In this document: positions 1 through 6,809 of the stretch, one piece after another | Position numbering within the stretch: position 1 is the first letter of the stretch | Layout of the letters: each line of letters starts with the position of its first letter | Assembly: GCA_022709605.1 (NCBI GenBank) | Contig: JAKLIM010000183.1 | Location: 1 to 7,265, forward strand | Length of the DNA stretch: 7,265 nucleotides | Direction of reading: 5' to 3' | Source of the DNA: Bacteroidota bacterium | GTDB taxonomy: Bacteria > Bacteroidota > Bacteroidia > Bacteroidales > Paludibacteraceae | The notes under the pieces: generated by a model | Database searches by the model: none | What the model saw: only the letters and a program-made list of their open reading frames with translations | Told to the model about the DNA's origin: nothing | Program-made: the position numbers and the translations under genes

Positions 1-36
1 TAAACAATGACAGTATTAATTGATAATTATAGTAAA

Positions 37-1185
37 ATGAAACAATTAAAATACAAACGATGGGTTGTGATAATCGTCGTAATCGCGTGTTTGATATTCC
101 CCTTGTATGTTTCGGCGCAAAAAAAGAAGGTATCATGCGTTGGAAATAGTATTACTTATGGATACGGATTGTCAAACGTGTCAACACAGAGTTATCCGGC
201 TCAAATGCAAGCATTGCTTGGCTCGAATTCCTGGTCTGTAGGAAATTTTGGAGTAAGTGCCAGAACTATGCTGAAAAAGGGTGATATGCCCTATTGGAGC
301 GAACAATCTTTTACTAACTCAAAAACCTTCTTGCCTGATTTTGTAATGATTGAATTAGGAACTAATGATGCCAAATCATGGAATTGGAATAACCGTGGAC
401 ATGAATTTGTTTCTAACTATAAGGAAATGATTCAGATATTTAAAAACCTTTCATCGAAACCTGAGGTCTGGATAGGACTCGTTCCACCCGGAAATAATGT
501 TAGCTGGAATATTTTGGGAGCAGTCCTGAAAGATTCCGTGAATAAAAGAATAAAACAGGTAGCGTTAGAATCAGGGGTTGGGTTAATTGATATTTTCGAT
601 GCGTTTGGAGGTAATACCGCTAACTGGTTTAATTTGACCAATTTTCAGTCAGATGGCATTCATCCTACAGCAACCGGTGCAGCAATTATTGCCCAAAAAG
701 TGAAAGAAATGATTTTAATGCCAAAACCTGATATAGTTTATGCTGATAAGAAAATTATTGCTCCCGATGCTTTTGATTATCAATGGTATATTGACAATGT
801 AGCTGTCACTTCGGCCAATGGCGGAAAACAAAAAGAAATGAATGTAACTAAAAGTGGTACCTATAAAGTATCAATAAGGTTAAATTCTAATAACGAAACG
901 CGTATCATTTCTAATGAATTGATTGTAAATATTTTAAGCGGAATTAATTCCAAATCAGCAGACATTGGGTTAAAGGTGTATCCAAATCCGGCAATTGATG
1001 TTATGAATATTCTTACGGAAAATCAATATACAAATGACAGTTACTCAATTTCTGATTTATCAGGGAAAACAGTATTATCAGGTCGAATAATGAATGGAAG
1101 CGACAAGATAAATATAAGTAATCTTTCGACAGGTATTTATACACTTGCTTATGACAATAAATGCACGAGATTATTTAAAAAGTAA
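37..1185 (+). CDS. SGNH/GDSL-type hydrolase (putative carbohydrate esterase) with T9SS sorting domain
   Basis: A 382-residue exported hydrolase. Residues 1-27 form a signal peptide with a basic start, a long hydrophobic core and a VSA-Q cleavage site. The SGNH blocks follow in order: GNSIT with the likely nucleophile Ser38, NFGVSA (Gly72), GTND (Gly108, Asn110) and DGIHP (Asp206, His209), giving a full catalytic set. Block I reads GNSIT rather than the usual GDSIT. Residues of about 240-305 look like a small Ig-like beta domain. From Val314 there is a typical type A T9SS C-terminal domain (VYPNPAID, then NLSTGIYTL, ending in basic FKK), so the protein should be exported to the surface or medium. 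The start at 37 is chosen over the in-frame ATG at 7 because it places a lysine directly before the signal peptide. The family includes acetyl esterases acting on plant polysaccharides; acetyl-xyloglucan or acetyl-xylan as substrate is inferred only from the neighbours. A terminator follows, so it is probably not cotranscribed with the GH42 gene. Confidence 0.88.
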   Translation: MKQLKYKRWVVIIVVIACLIFPLYVSAQKKKVSCVGNSITYGYGLSNVSTQSYPAQMQALLGSNSWSVGNFGVSARTMLKKGDMPYWSEQSFTNSKTFLPDFVMIELGTNDAKSWNWNNRGHEFVSNYKEMIQIFKNLSSKPEVWIGLVPPGNNVSWNILGAVLKDSVNKRIKQVALESGVGLIDIFDAFGGNTANWFNLTNFQSDGIHPTATGAAIIAQKVKEMILMPKPDIVYADKKIIAPDAFDYQWYIDNVAVTSANGGKQKEMNVTKSGTYKVSIRLNSNNETRIISNELIVNILSGINSKSADIGLKVYPNPAIDVMNILTENQYTNDSYSISDLSGKTVLSGRIMNGSDKINISNLSTGIYTLAYDNKCTRLFKK

Positions 1186-1238
1186 GTTAGTTAATGTGAT
1201 AAAAATAAAGGATATTATTCCTTAAATAACAGAAATTG

Positions 1239-1276
1239 AATCATTCTCCTATTTTTTTTGGAGAATGGTTTTCTTG
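1239..1276 (+). terminator. Intrinsic terminator after the SGNH hydrolase gene
   Basis: An 11-bp stem is formed by 1239-1249 (AATCATTCTCC) and 1260-1270 (GGAGAATGGTT), with one T-G wobble pair and a T-rich 10-base loop. A T-rich tail (TTTTCTTG) follows. It lies 53 bases after the stop codon of the SGNH gene and separates that gene from the GH42-GH31 unit. Confidence 0.75.
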
Positions 1277-1403
1277 TTTCTAACAGGTTATTTCTTTTTT
1301 TGAAGTGTAATTTAATTGTTCCACTTCTCTACCAATTTTTAGAGTTAAAAAATCTTTTTTTTTCTTTAGCCCCAGTTTAATACTTTGGCGTTTTCTTAGA
1401 TCC

Positions 1404-1580
1404 CCTGCCCCGCTTATACTAATTTCGGGGAAACAGGCTCACTACACATTTGCTAGGGTTGAAACCCTTTGCTAGATAAAGAGGTCGTGTCACAACGCCA
1501 ATTATAAAAATCCCAACCGCAATGTCTTTTTGTCGCATAGCCACGACCTATTTTTGTAACTTGAGGTTTTTTACCTCAAG
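1404..1580. repeat. Cluster of inverted and direct repeats in the intergenic region
   Basis: Four structures sit side by side. First, 1404-1412 (CCTGCCCCG) can pair with 1426-1437 (CGGGG and CAGG with an AAA bulge). Second, TTTGCTAG occurs at 1449-1456 and again at 1468-1475, around the near-palindrome AGGGTTGAAACCCT (1455-1468). Third, AGGTCGTG (1482-1489) and CACGACCT (1542-1549) form a perfect 8-bp inverted repeat 52 bases apart. Fourth, CTTGAGGT (1560-1567) and ACCTCAAG (1573-1580) form a perfect hairpin with a five-T loop. None has a terminator-like T run directly after it on the + strand. The clustering resembles REP/RAYT-type palindromic elements or a short non-autonomous mobile element, but could also be a structured RNA. 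No transposase gene is visible, so the class is unassigned. Confidence 0.5.
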
Positions 1581-1613
1581 CGACGATTTCAAATATGACT
1601 AAAGGAACGAAAA

Positions 1614-1643
1614 TGATACCCATTTGGATACATCAGGGTATCA
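1614..1643. promoter_or_regulatory. Candidate operator: spaced 8-bp dyad upstream of the GH42 gene
   Basis: TGATACCC (1614-1621) and GGGTATCA (1636-1643) are perfect inverted copies separated by 14 bases. The downstream arm ends 20 bases before the putative -7 box at 1664, so it covers the place where a -33 element would be. This suits a regulator-binding site, but no regulator is encoded in the window and the role is inferred only from symmetry and position. A short hairpin without regulatory meaning is the alternative. Confidence 0.4.
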
Positions 1644-1663
1644 ATCAAAATAAAGGAAATATA

Positions 1664-1671
1664 TACTTTTG
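1664..1671 (+). promoter_or_regulatory. Candidate Bacteroidota -7 box for the GH42-GH31 unit
   Basis: TACTTTTG matches the Bacteroidota -7 consensus TAnnTTTG. Transcription would begin near 1676-1678, leaving about 55 bases before the ATG at 1732. No TTG is found at the usual 17-23 base spacing upstream; the nearest TTTG (1623-1626) is 37 bases away. That fits an activator-dependent promoter, or a chance match in AT-rich DNA. Confidence 0.45.
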
Positions 1672-1731
1672 TTCTGTTAACCAATTGTGAAACAAAATTC
1701 TGCTTCAAAAATCAATCGACTCAATATAAAC

Positions 1732-3819
1732 ATGAAAAAAAACATTCAACTTTTACTGCTACTACTGATGATTACGGCAATGAACGTGAATTCTCAAAAT
1801 GCCAATTCGTATTTTCCGGACAAAGATCTGGTAACAACCGGTATCTATTATTATCCCGAGCATTGGAACGAAAACCAATGGGAACGCGATATTAGGAAAA
1901 TTGCCGATATGGGTTTCGAATTTGTACACCTGGCGGAGTTTGCCTGGTATAAAATGGAACCCGAAGAAGGGAAATTCGATTTTGTCTGGCTGGACAAGGT
2001 AGTTGACTTGTGTGTAAAAAACAAGCTAAAAGTACTGATGTGTACACCTTCGGCAACTACGCCAACATGGATGCGGGTGAATTATCCCGAAACGTTTATT
2101 ATGAATAGTAACTATATTCGCGCCGAGAATGGCACACGCGGATTAGGCTCCATTACCAATCCAAAATACCGGGCGTTTGTCGAAAAAATTGTGGTAGAAA
2201 TGGGCAAGCGCTACGGACAAAATAAAAACGTAATTGGTTGGCAACTCGATAACGAACCTCCGGCAATTTCAGACTTCAGTCCTTCGTCGCAGGAGGCTTT
2301 CAGAATGTGGCTGAAAAACAAATACAAAACCGTTGATGCTTTAAACGTTGCCTGGGGAGCTGCTTTCTGGAGCCAATGGTTCAACAATTTCGAACAAGTT
2401 ATTATTCCAAATACCAACTTAGTAGGTTGGTGGGGTAACAATCCTCATGCGCTGCTCGACTTTAAACGTTATTTGGCGGATATGCAGGCCGAATTTCTCG
2501 ATTTTCAGGCAACTGCTTTGCGTAATTCCATTTCGAAAGCGCAATACATCACCACAAATTACACCGCCATTTGCACCGGTGCCGATCCAAGGCGAACCAA
2601 AAAAATGGATTTTGCTTCTTATACTGCATACCCCAATAGTGGCGGAAATAATATTGGCGAAATAGGTTTCCGTTTGGGCGACAGCAAAGCTGTTCTTTTC
2701 GCGGCTGAGTATTACAAATCAGTTGGTGGCGTTTCGGGAGTAATGGAAATGCAGCCCGGGCCTGTAAACTGGGGCTACTACAACCCGCTGCTGATGCCGG
2801 GAACAGTGCGTATGTGGCTGTATCACAGCTTTGCCGCCGGTGGCAAACTCGCCTGTTCCTATCGTTTCCGCCAGGTTTTGTACAGCTCTGAGCAATATCA
2901 TGCCGGCATTATGCAAACAGACGGGGTAACTCCATCGCAGGGAGGGGAAGAATATATCCAATTTATAAACGAAATAAAAAATCTACGAAAACAGTACAAA
3001 CCGAATGTAAAGATGCCCGAAAAGCTGGCTGCACGCTCAACTGCCATTCTTTGGAATCTCGAAAATTACTGGACAATCGACCGTCAAAAACTGACCTTCC
3101 AATGGGATGCGTGGAACTATCCGATCAAATTTCTCGAGATGGCAAAATCGATGGGTGCACCCACGGAAGTGATTCCCGAAACTGCAGATTTCTCGAAGTA
3201 TAGATTCCTGATTGTTCCTGCGTATGAACTGGCCGATGCGGCTTTGGTGAAGAAATGGAACGATTATGTGACAAACGGAGGTCATCTGATACTAACTTGT
3301 CGCACGGCAACAAAAGATCGCGACGGGCATTTTTGGGAAGGCGAATGGGCTGCTCCTATTTCTGGACTTATCGGAGCACGTGTAAAAGCTACCGATATGC
3401 TTTCGGGTTATGCCAAAGGAGATATTGTAATGAAATCATCGCACTACAATTGGAACAACTGGGGCGATTTGCTCGAAGCCGATAAAAACACCGAAGTGCT
3501 TGCCACTTACGATAATCAGTTCTATAAAGGAAAAGTTGCTGTAGTAAAACGCAAGGTTGGCAAAGGTACAGTAACGTATATTGGTGTAGATACAGACGAT
3601 TCTAAACTTGAAAAAGACATTTTACGCGAGATGTACACAAAAGCCGGAGCTACAACTGAGGATTATCCTGAAGGAATTTTTGTTTACTGGCGCGACGGAT
3701 TTTATATGGCTGTGAATTATTCATCAACAGATTATGCCATGACTCTACCTGCAACAGCTAAAGTCCTTGTTGGAGAAAAAACACTGAAACCTGCCGGTGT
3801 GTTGGTTTGGAGCGAATAA
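1732..3819 (+). CDS. Exported GH42 beta-galactosidase
   Basis: A 695-residue protein, the usual size for family GH42, which hydrolyses terminal beta-galactosides with retention. Residues 1-21 form a signal peptide (lysines, then a leucine-rich core, ending near NSQ) with no lipobox cysteine, so a periplasmic location is likely. The TIM barrel begins with a GH42-like stretch (GIYYYPEHW, WERDIRKIADMGF). The acid/base is Glu175 in WQLDNEPP, and the nucleophile is Glu339 in VMEMQPGPVNW. From about residue 430 comes the trimerisation domain typical of the family (around LIVPAYELAD and GGHLILTCRT), then a small beta domain ending in LVWSE. An in-frame GTG at 1687 would add 15 residues, but it lies only about 10 bases after the predicted transcription start and precedes a normal signal peptide at 1732, so ATG 1732 is preferred. 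It sits 53 bases before the GH31 gene with no terminator between, so the two are probably cotranscribed. Release of galactose from xyloglucan side chains is inferred from that neighbour. Confidence 0.9.
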   Translation: MKKNIQLLLLLLMITAMNVNSQNANSYFPDKDLVTTGIYYYPEHWNENQWERDIRKIADMGFEFVHLAEFAWYKMEPEEGKFDFVWLDKVVDLCVKNKLKVLMCTPSATTPTWMRVNYPETFIMNSNYIRAENGTRGLGSITNPKYRAFVEKIVVEMGKRYGQNKNVIGWQLDNEPPAISDFSPSSQEAFRMWLKNKYKTVDALNVAWGAAFWSQWFNNFEQVIIPNTNLVGWWGNNPHALLDFKRYLADMQAEFLDFQATALRNSISKAQYITTNYTAICTGADPRRTKKMDFASYTAYPNSGGNNIGEIGFRLGDSKAVLFAAEYYKSVGGVSGVMEMQPGPVNWGYYNPLLMPGTVRMWLYHSFAAGGKLACSYRFRQVLYSSEQYHAGIMQTDGVTPSQGGEEYIQFINEIKNLRKQYKPNVKMPEKLAARSTAILWNLENYWTIDRQKLTFQWDAWNYPIKFLEMAKSMGAPTEVIPETADFSKYRFLIVPAYELADAALVKKWNDYVTNGGHLILTCRTATKDRDGHFWEGEWAAPISGLIGARVKATDMLSGYAKGDIVMKSSHYNWNNWGDLLEADKNTEVLATYDNQFYKGKVAVVKRKVGKGTVTYIGVDTDDSKLEKDILREMYTKAGATTEDYPEGIFVYWRDGFYMAVNYSSTDYAMTLPATAKVLVGEKTLKPAGVLVWSE

Positions 3820-3872
3820 AAGAATGGCTGAAATATATAAACAACGAAAATTATAGACAAATTAATTATATC

Positions 3873-4841
3873 ATGAAACGAATCTCTTTTTTTATTGCAT
3901 TCCTGATTATTGCCGGGCACTTGTTTGCGGCCGGCTCAGTTCAGACATTGCAAAACGGTATGAAGGTTACGCCCAAAAACGGAGCGGCAAAAACCATTGA
4001 AATCAGCGTTATCAACAACCGGATTGTCCGGGTGCAAGCTTCACCTCAAAGCGTGATTCCTACAGTCTCCAGCCTTTGTGTTGTGCCTGGATTAAAAACA
4101 AACGATCCATTTAAAGTGACAAGTAACGCAAAATTTGCACAACTGTCAACCGATGAACTTACTGTGAAAGTTTCTCTGCTCACAGGTGAAATTTCATTTA
4201 TGGACAAATCGGGGAAAGTTTTGCTTCAGGAGGCCAAAGGTGGAAGAAGTTTCAACTCTTTTAATGTGGATAGCGACAAAGGCTACAGCATGCAACAAGT
4301 CTTTACCGGCATTCCCGGCGAGGCTATATACGGGTTGGGGCAGCATCAGTCGGATGTATTTAATTACAAAAATAAAAGCGAAGATTTGTTCCAATACAAT
4401 ACCAAAGTGTCTGTTCCATTTGTTGTTTCTACTGAAAACTATGGGATTCTGTGGGATAATTACTCGCAGAGTAAATACGGAGATCCAAGACCGTATCAAA
4501 ATCTGAATCAATTCACATTGTACGACAAAGATGGAAAAAAAGGTAACCTTACAGCTACTTACCTGCAAAAAAATGGTCCTACAATCGTTAGAAATGAGAA
4601 TGAAATTGATTATGAAGATATTGAAACGGTAAAGAAATTTCCCGTAAACTTCAGTTTTAATGGAGCATCTATTACCTGGGAAGGTTCTATCGAAGCCAAT
4701 CAAACAGACAGTTACAAATTCAACCTTTATTATGCCGGTTATACCAAAGTATATATCAATGATTCACTTATTGTACCCGAAAGATGGCGTACTTCGTGGA
4801 ATCCAAATAGCTATCGTTTCGAATTTCCACTCGTTAAATAA
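3873..4841 (+). CDS. N-terminal fragment of the interrupted GH31 enzyme
   Basis: This is what would be translated if the TAA at 4839-4841 is real: 322 residues holding the signal peptide, the GH31 N-terminal beta-sandwich (including GLGQHQSDVFNYKN) and about two thirds of the PA14 domain (including ITWEGSIEANQTDSYKF). It lacks the whole catalytic barrel and cannot be an active glycosidase. The start at ATG 3873 gives a clean signal peptide; a TTG at 3807 in the same frame overlaps the end of the GH42 gene, adds 22 charged residues before the signal peptide, and is rejected. It could at most act as an exported carbohydrate-binding fragment, which is speculative. Confidence 0.7.
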   Translation: MKRISFFIAFLIIAGHLFAAGSVQTLQNGMKVTPKNGAAKTIEISVINNRIVRVQASPQSVIPTVSSLCVVPGLKTNDPFKVTSNAKFAQLSTDELTVKVSLLTGEISFMDKSGKVLLQEAKGGRSFNSFNVDSDKGYSMQQVFTGIPGEAIYGLGQHQSDVFNYKNKSEDLFQYNTKVSVPFVVSTENYGILWDNYSQSKYGDPRPYQNLNQFTLYDKDGKKGNLTATYLQKNGPTIVRNENEIDYEDIETVKKFPVNFSFNGASITWEGSIEANQTDSYKFNLYYAGYTKVYINDSLIVPERWRTSWNPNSYRFEFPLVK

Positions 4842-4958
4842 AAACGTACAAGAATCAAACTGGAATGGAAACCTGATGGTGGTGTATCGTACATTGGCCT
4901 GAAAGCGTTAAGTGTTTCACCTATCGAAAAAAACGGAAATATCTCATTCTGGTCTGAA

Positions 4959-6695
4959 ATGGGTGATAAAATGGATTATTATTTCGTTGCCGGAAAAAAA
5001 ATGGATGATGTAATTAGTGGCTATCGTACCTTAACCGGAAAAGCTCCTGTAATGCCAAGCTGGGCTATGGGTTACTGGCAAAGTCGCGAACGTTATAAAA
5101 CTCAGGATGAACTTTTAGGCGCGGTTTCGGAATATAGAAAAAGAAATATTCCTATCGATAATATTGTGCTCGACTGGAGTTATTGGCCCGAAAAAGAATG
5201 GGGAAGCCATAAATTCGATTTGAAACGATTCCCTGACGCAAAAGCAATGATTGATTCTGTGCACAAACAAAATTCGCATATTATGATTTCTGTTTGGCCA
5301 AAATTCTATGACACAACCGAAAATTTTAAAGAATTTGAGAAAAAAGGCTGGATGTACATGCTAGCGGTAAAAGATAGTGTTCGCGACTGGATTGGAAAAG
5401 GATATGTAGGCTCTTTTTACGATGCATACAGCAAAGATGCCCGAAAATTATTCTGGAAACAAATGCATGATAATATCTACACCAAAGGGATGGATGCCTG
5501 GTGGATGGATGCTTCGGAACCCGACATTTTGTCCAATTCAAGCATAGAGTACCGAAAAAAACTGATGCATCCAAATGCGTTGGGTAGTTCGAACAAGTAT
5601 TTCAACGCTTATGCCCTGATGAATGCCGAAGCAATTTACAATGGTCAGCGATCTGTGGATAGCAACAAACGCGTATTTTTATTAACTCGCTCAGGTTTTG
5701 CAGGTTTACAACGGTACTCAACTGCAACCTGGAGTGGCGATATTGGCACACGTTGGGAAGATATGAAATCGCAAATTTCGGCCGGACTGAATTTTGCCAT
5801 GTCGGGAATTCCTTTCTGGACAATGGACATTGGTGGTTTTTGTGTAGAAAAAAGATATGAAAACGGACAAAATGAATTTGATAAAACCGGAAATGAAAAT
5901 GCCGACCTTAAAGAATGGCGTGAGTTAAATCTTCGTTGGTTTCAGTTTGGTTCATTCTGTCCCCTTTTCCGTAGCCACGGTCAGTTCCCTTACCGCGAAA
6001 TATACAACATAGCTCCCGAAACCCATCCGGTTTATAAGAGTCTTGTGTATTACGATGAATTGCGTTACAAATTAATGCCGTACATCTATTCGCTTAATGG
6101 CATGGCGCATTTCAACGATTATACCTTGATGCGCTCATTGGTTATGGATTATGCTGCCGATAAAAATACATTTAGCATTGGTGATCAATTCCTTTTTGGT
6201 CCTTCCATAATGGTTTGTCCGGTTTATACTTATCAGGCCAGAAAAAGAGATGTATATTTCCCTGCAGGAGTAAAATGGTACGATTTCTATACCGGCAAAA
6301 CGATTGAGGGTGGAAAGAAAATCAGTGTTGAAGCGCCACTCGAACGCGTTCCGCTTTTCGTTCCTGCGGGTTCTATTCTTCCGGTTGGTCCAGTATTGCA
6401 ATATGCGGCCGAAAAGAAAGCAGATGATATTGAGATCAAGGTGTATGCCGGTAAAGACGGACAGTTTAGTTTGTACGAAGATGAAGGCATAAATTACAAT
6501 TACGAAAAAGGAAATTATTCTACAATTGCATTTGAATATAAAGATGCTGAAAATAAATTGATTATTGGTCAGCGCGTTGGTGCATTCGAAGGCATGCTTT
6601 ACAATCGTATTTTCAGAATCAAATTAGTAGGAAAAAGCGGATCAGAAGTAAAAGTTATACAGTACAACGGTTCAAAAACAGAAGTAAAGCTTTAA
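4959..6695 (+). CDS. C-terminal fragment of the interrupted GH31 enzyme (catalytic domain)
   Basis: The remaining frame after the stop has its first ATG at 4959, giving 578 residues. It contains the complete barrel (from VMPSWAMGYWQSRERY), both catalytic aspartates (codons 5508-5510 and 5739-5741), the conserved FRSHGQFPYR region and the C-terminal beta domains. No ribosome-binding signal or promoter is evident before 4959, and the 117 bases between the stop and this ATG encode conserved sequence in the same frame, so this is not an independent gene start. If made by re-initiation it would lack a signal peptide and most of the N-terminal domain that packs against the barrel, so correct localisation and folding are doubtful. 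Confidence 0.65.
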   Translation: MGDKMDYYFVAGKKMDDVISGYRTLTGKAPVMPSWAMGYWQSRERYKTQDELLGAVSEYRKRNIPIDNIVLDWSYWPEKEWGSHKFDLKRFPDAKAMIDSVHKQNSHIMISVWPKFYDTTENFKEFEKKGWMYMLAVKDSVRDWIGKGYVGSFYDAYSKDARKLFWKQMHDNIYTKGMDAWWMDASEPDILSNSSIEYRKKLMHPNALGSSNKYFNAYALMNAEAIYNGQRSVDSNKRVFLLTRSGFAGLQRYSTATWSGDIGTRWEDMKSQISAGLNFAMSGIPFWTMDIGGFCVEKRYENGQNEFDKTGNENADLKEWRELNLRWFQFGSFCPLFRSHGQFPYREIYNIAPETHPVYKSLVYYDELRYKLMPYIYSLNGMAHFNDYTLMRSLVMDYAADKNTFSIGDQFLFGPSIMVCPVYTYQARKRDVYFPAGVKWYDFYTGKTIEGGKKISVEAPLERVPLFVPAGSILPVGPVLQYAAEKKADDIEIKVYAGKDGQFSLYEDEGINYNYEKGNYSTIAFEYKDAENKLIIGQRVGAFEGMLYNRIFRIKLVGKSGSEVKVIQYNGSKTEVKL

Positions 6696-6751
6696 AAAGA
6701 TATATTCAAAGTAACATTCAAATCCAATGAATTAATAAAAAATAAGAAGAG

Positions 6752-6785
6752 AACCTGCTTACCGCAAGCAGGTTTCTTTCTTCAA
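6752..6785 (+). terminator. Intrinsic terminator between GH31 and GH5
   Basis: AACCTGCTT (6752-6760) and AAGCAGGTT (6766-6774) form a perfect 9-bp stem with the loop ACCGC, followed by a pyrimidine tail (TCTTTCTTC) and a further T run. It lies 56 bases after the GH31 stop and 35 bases before the GH5 start, so it should end or attenuate the GH42-GH31 transcript before GH5. No TAnnTTTG box is visible between it and the GH5 start. Confidence 0.8.
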
Positions 6786-6809
6786 TTTTTTAAAATGAAT
6801 TAGTAATTT

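Larger units (their letters stand above)
3873..6695 (+). pseudogene. GH31 alpha-xylosidase-like gene with PA14 insert, interrupted by one in-frame TAA
   Basis: Read through the stop at 4839-4841 (codon 323), the frame spans 940 codons, a length normal for GH31 enzymes with a PA14 insert. Order: signal peptide (residues 1-19), N-terminal beta-sandwich (about 25-228), inserted PA14 domain (about 230-360), (beta/alpha)8 barrel from about 394, then C-terminal beta domains (about 770-940). The nucleophile is Asp546 in WWMDASEPD and the acid/base Asp623 in TWSGDIGTRWED; both are intact. This architecture is known from xyloglucan alpha-xylosidases of Bacteroides ovatus and Cellvibrio japonicus, which remove non-reducing-end xylose from oligosaccharides. 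Frame and homology continue directly across the stop (FEFPLVK, stop, KRTRIKLEW), so there is one nonsense change and no frameshift. One substitution from AAA, GAA or CAA would explain it. No other damage is seen, so decay is recent or the stop is a sequencing error. alpha-Glucosidase specificity cannot be excluded from sequence alone. Confidence 0.8.

Noticed and set aside
1449..1475. Two TTTGCTAG copies as the start of a CRISPR array
   Set aside because: Only two 8-base copies with 11 bases between; no regular repeat-spacer series.
1549..1556. TATTTTTG as a second -7 box, with TTTG at 1529-1532
   Set aside because: Spacing of 16 bases is slightly short, and the predicted start would fall in a hairpin far from any gene; too weak to annotate.
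1522..1602. 26-residue open frame (ATG to TAA) in the intergenic region
   Set aside because: It is cysteine/phenylalanine-rich without a domain and spans two inverted-repeat structures; chance frame.
1687..1731. GTG start extending the GH42 protein by 15 residues
   Set aside because: It would place polar residues before a normal signal peptide and sits almost on the predicted transcription start.
3807..3872. TTG start overlapping the GH42 stop for the GH31 gene
   Set aside because: The added 22 residues spoil an otherwise standard signal peptide that begins at ATG 3873.
4194..4703. 169-residue open frame on the - strand
   Set aside because: It lies wholly inside the GH31 gene, shows no recognisable domain and has no start signals; the + strand frame explains the sequence.
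4660..4902. A compensating pair of frameshifts instead of a nonsense change in GH31
   Set aside because: The overlapping frame here does not match PA14/GH31 sequence; the original frame stays conserved on both sides of the stop.
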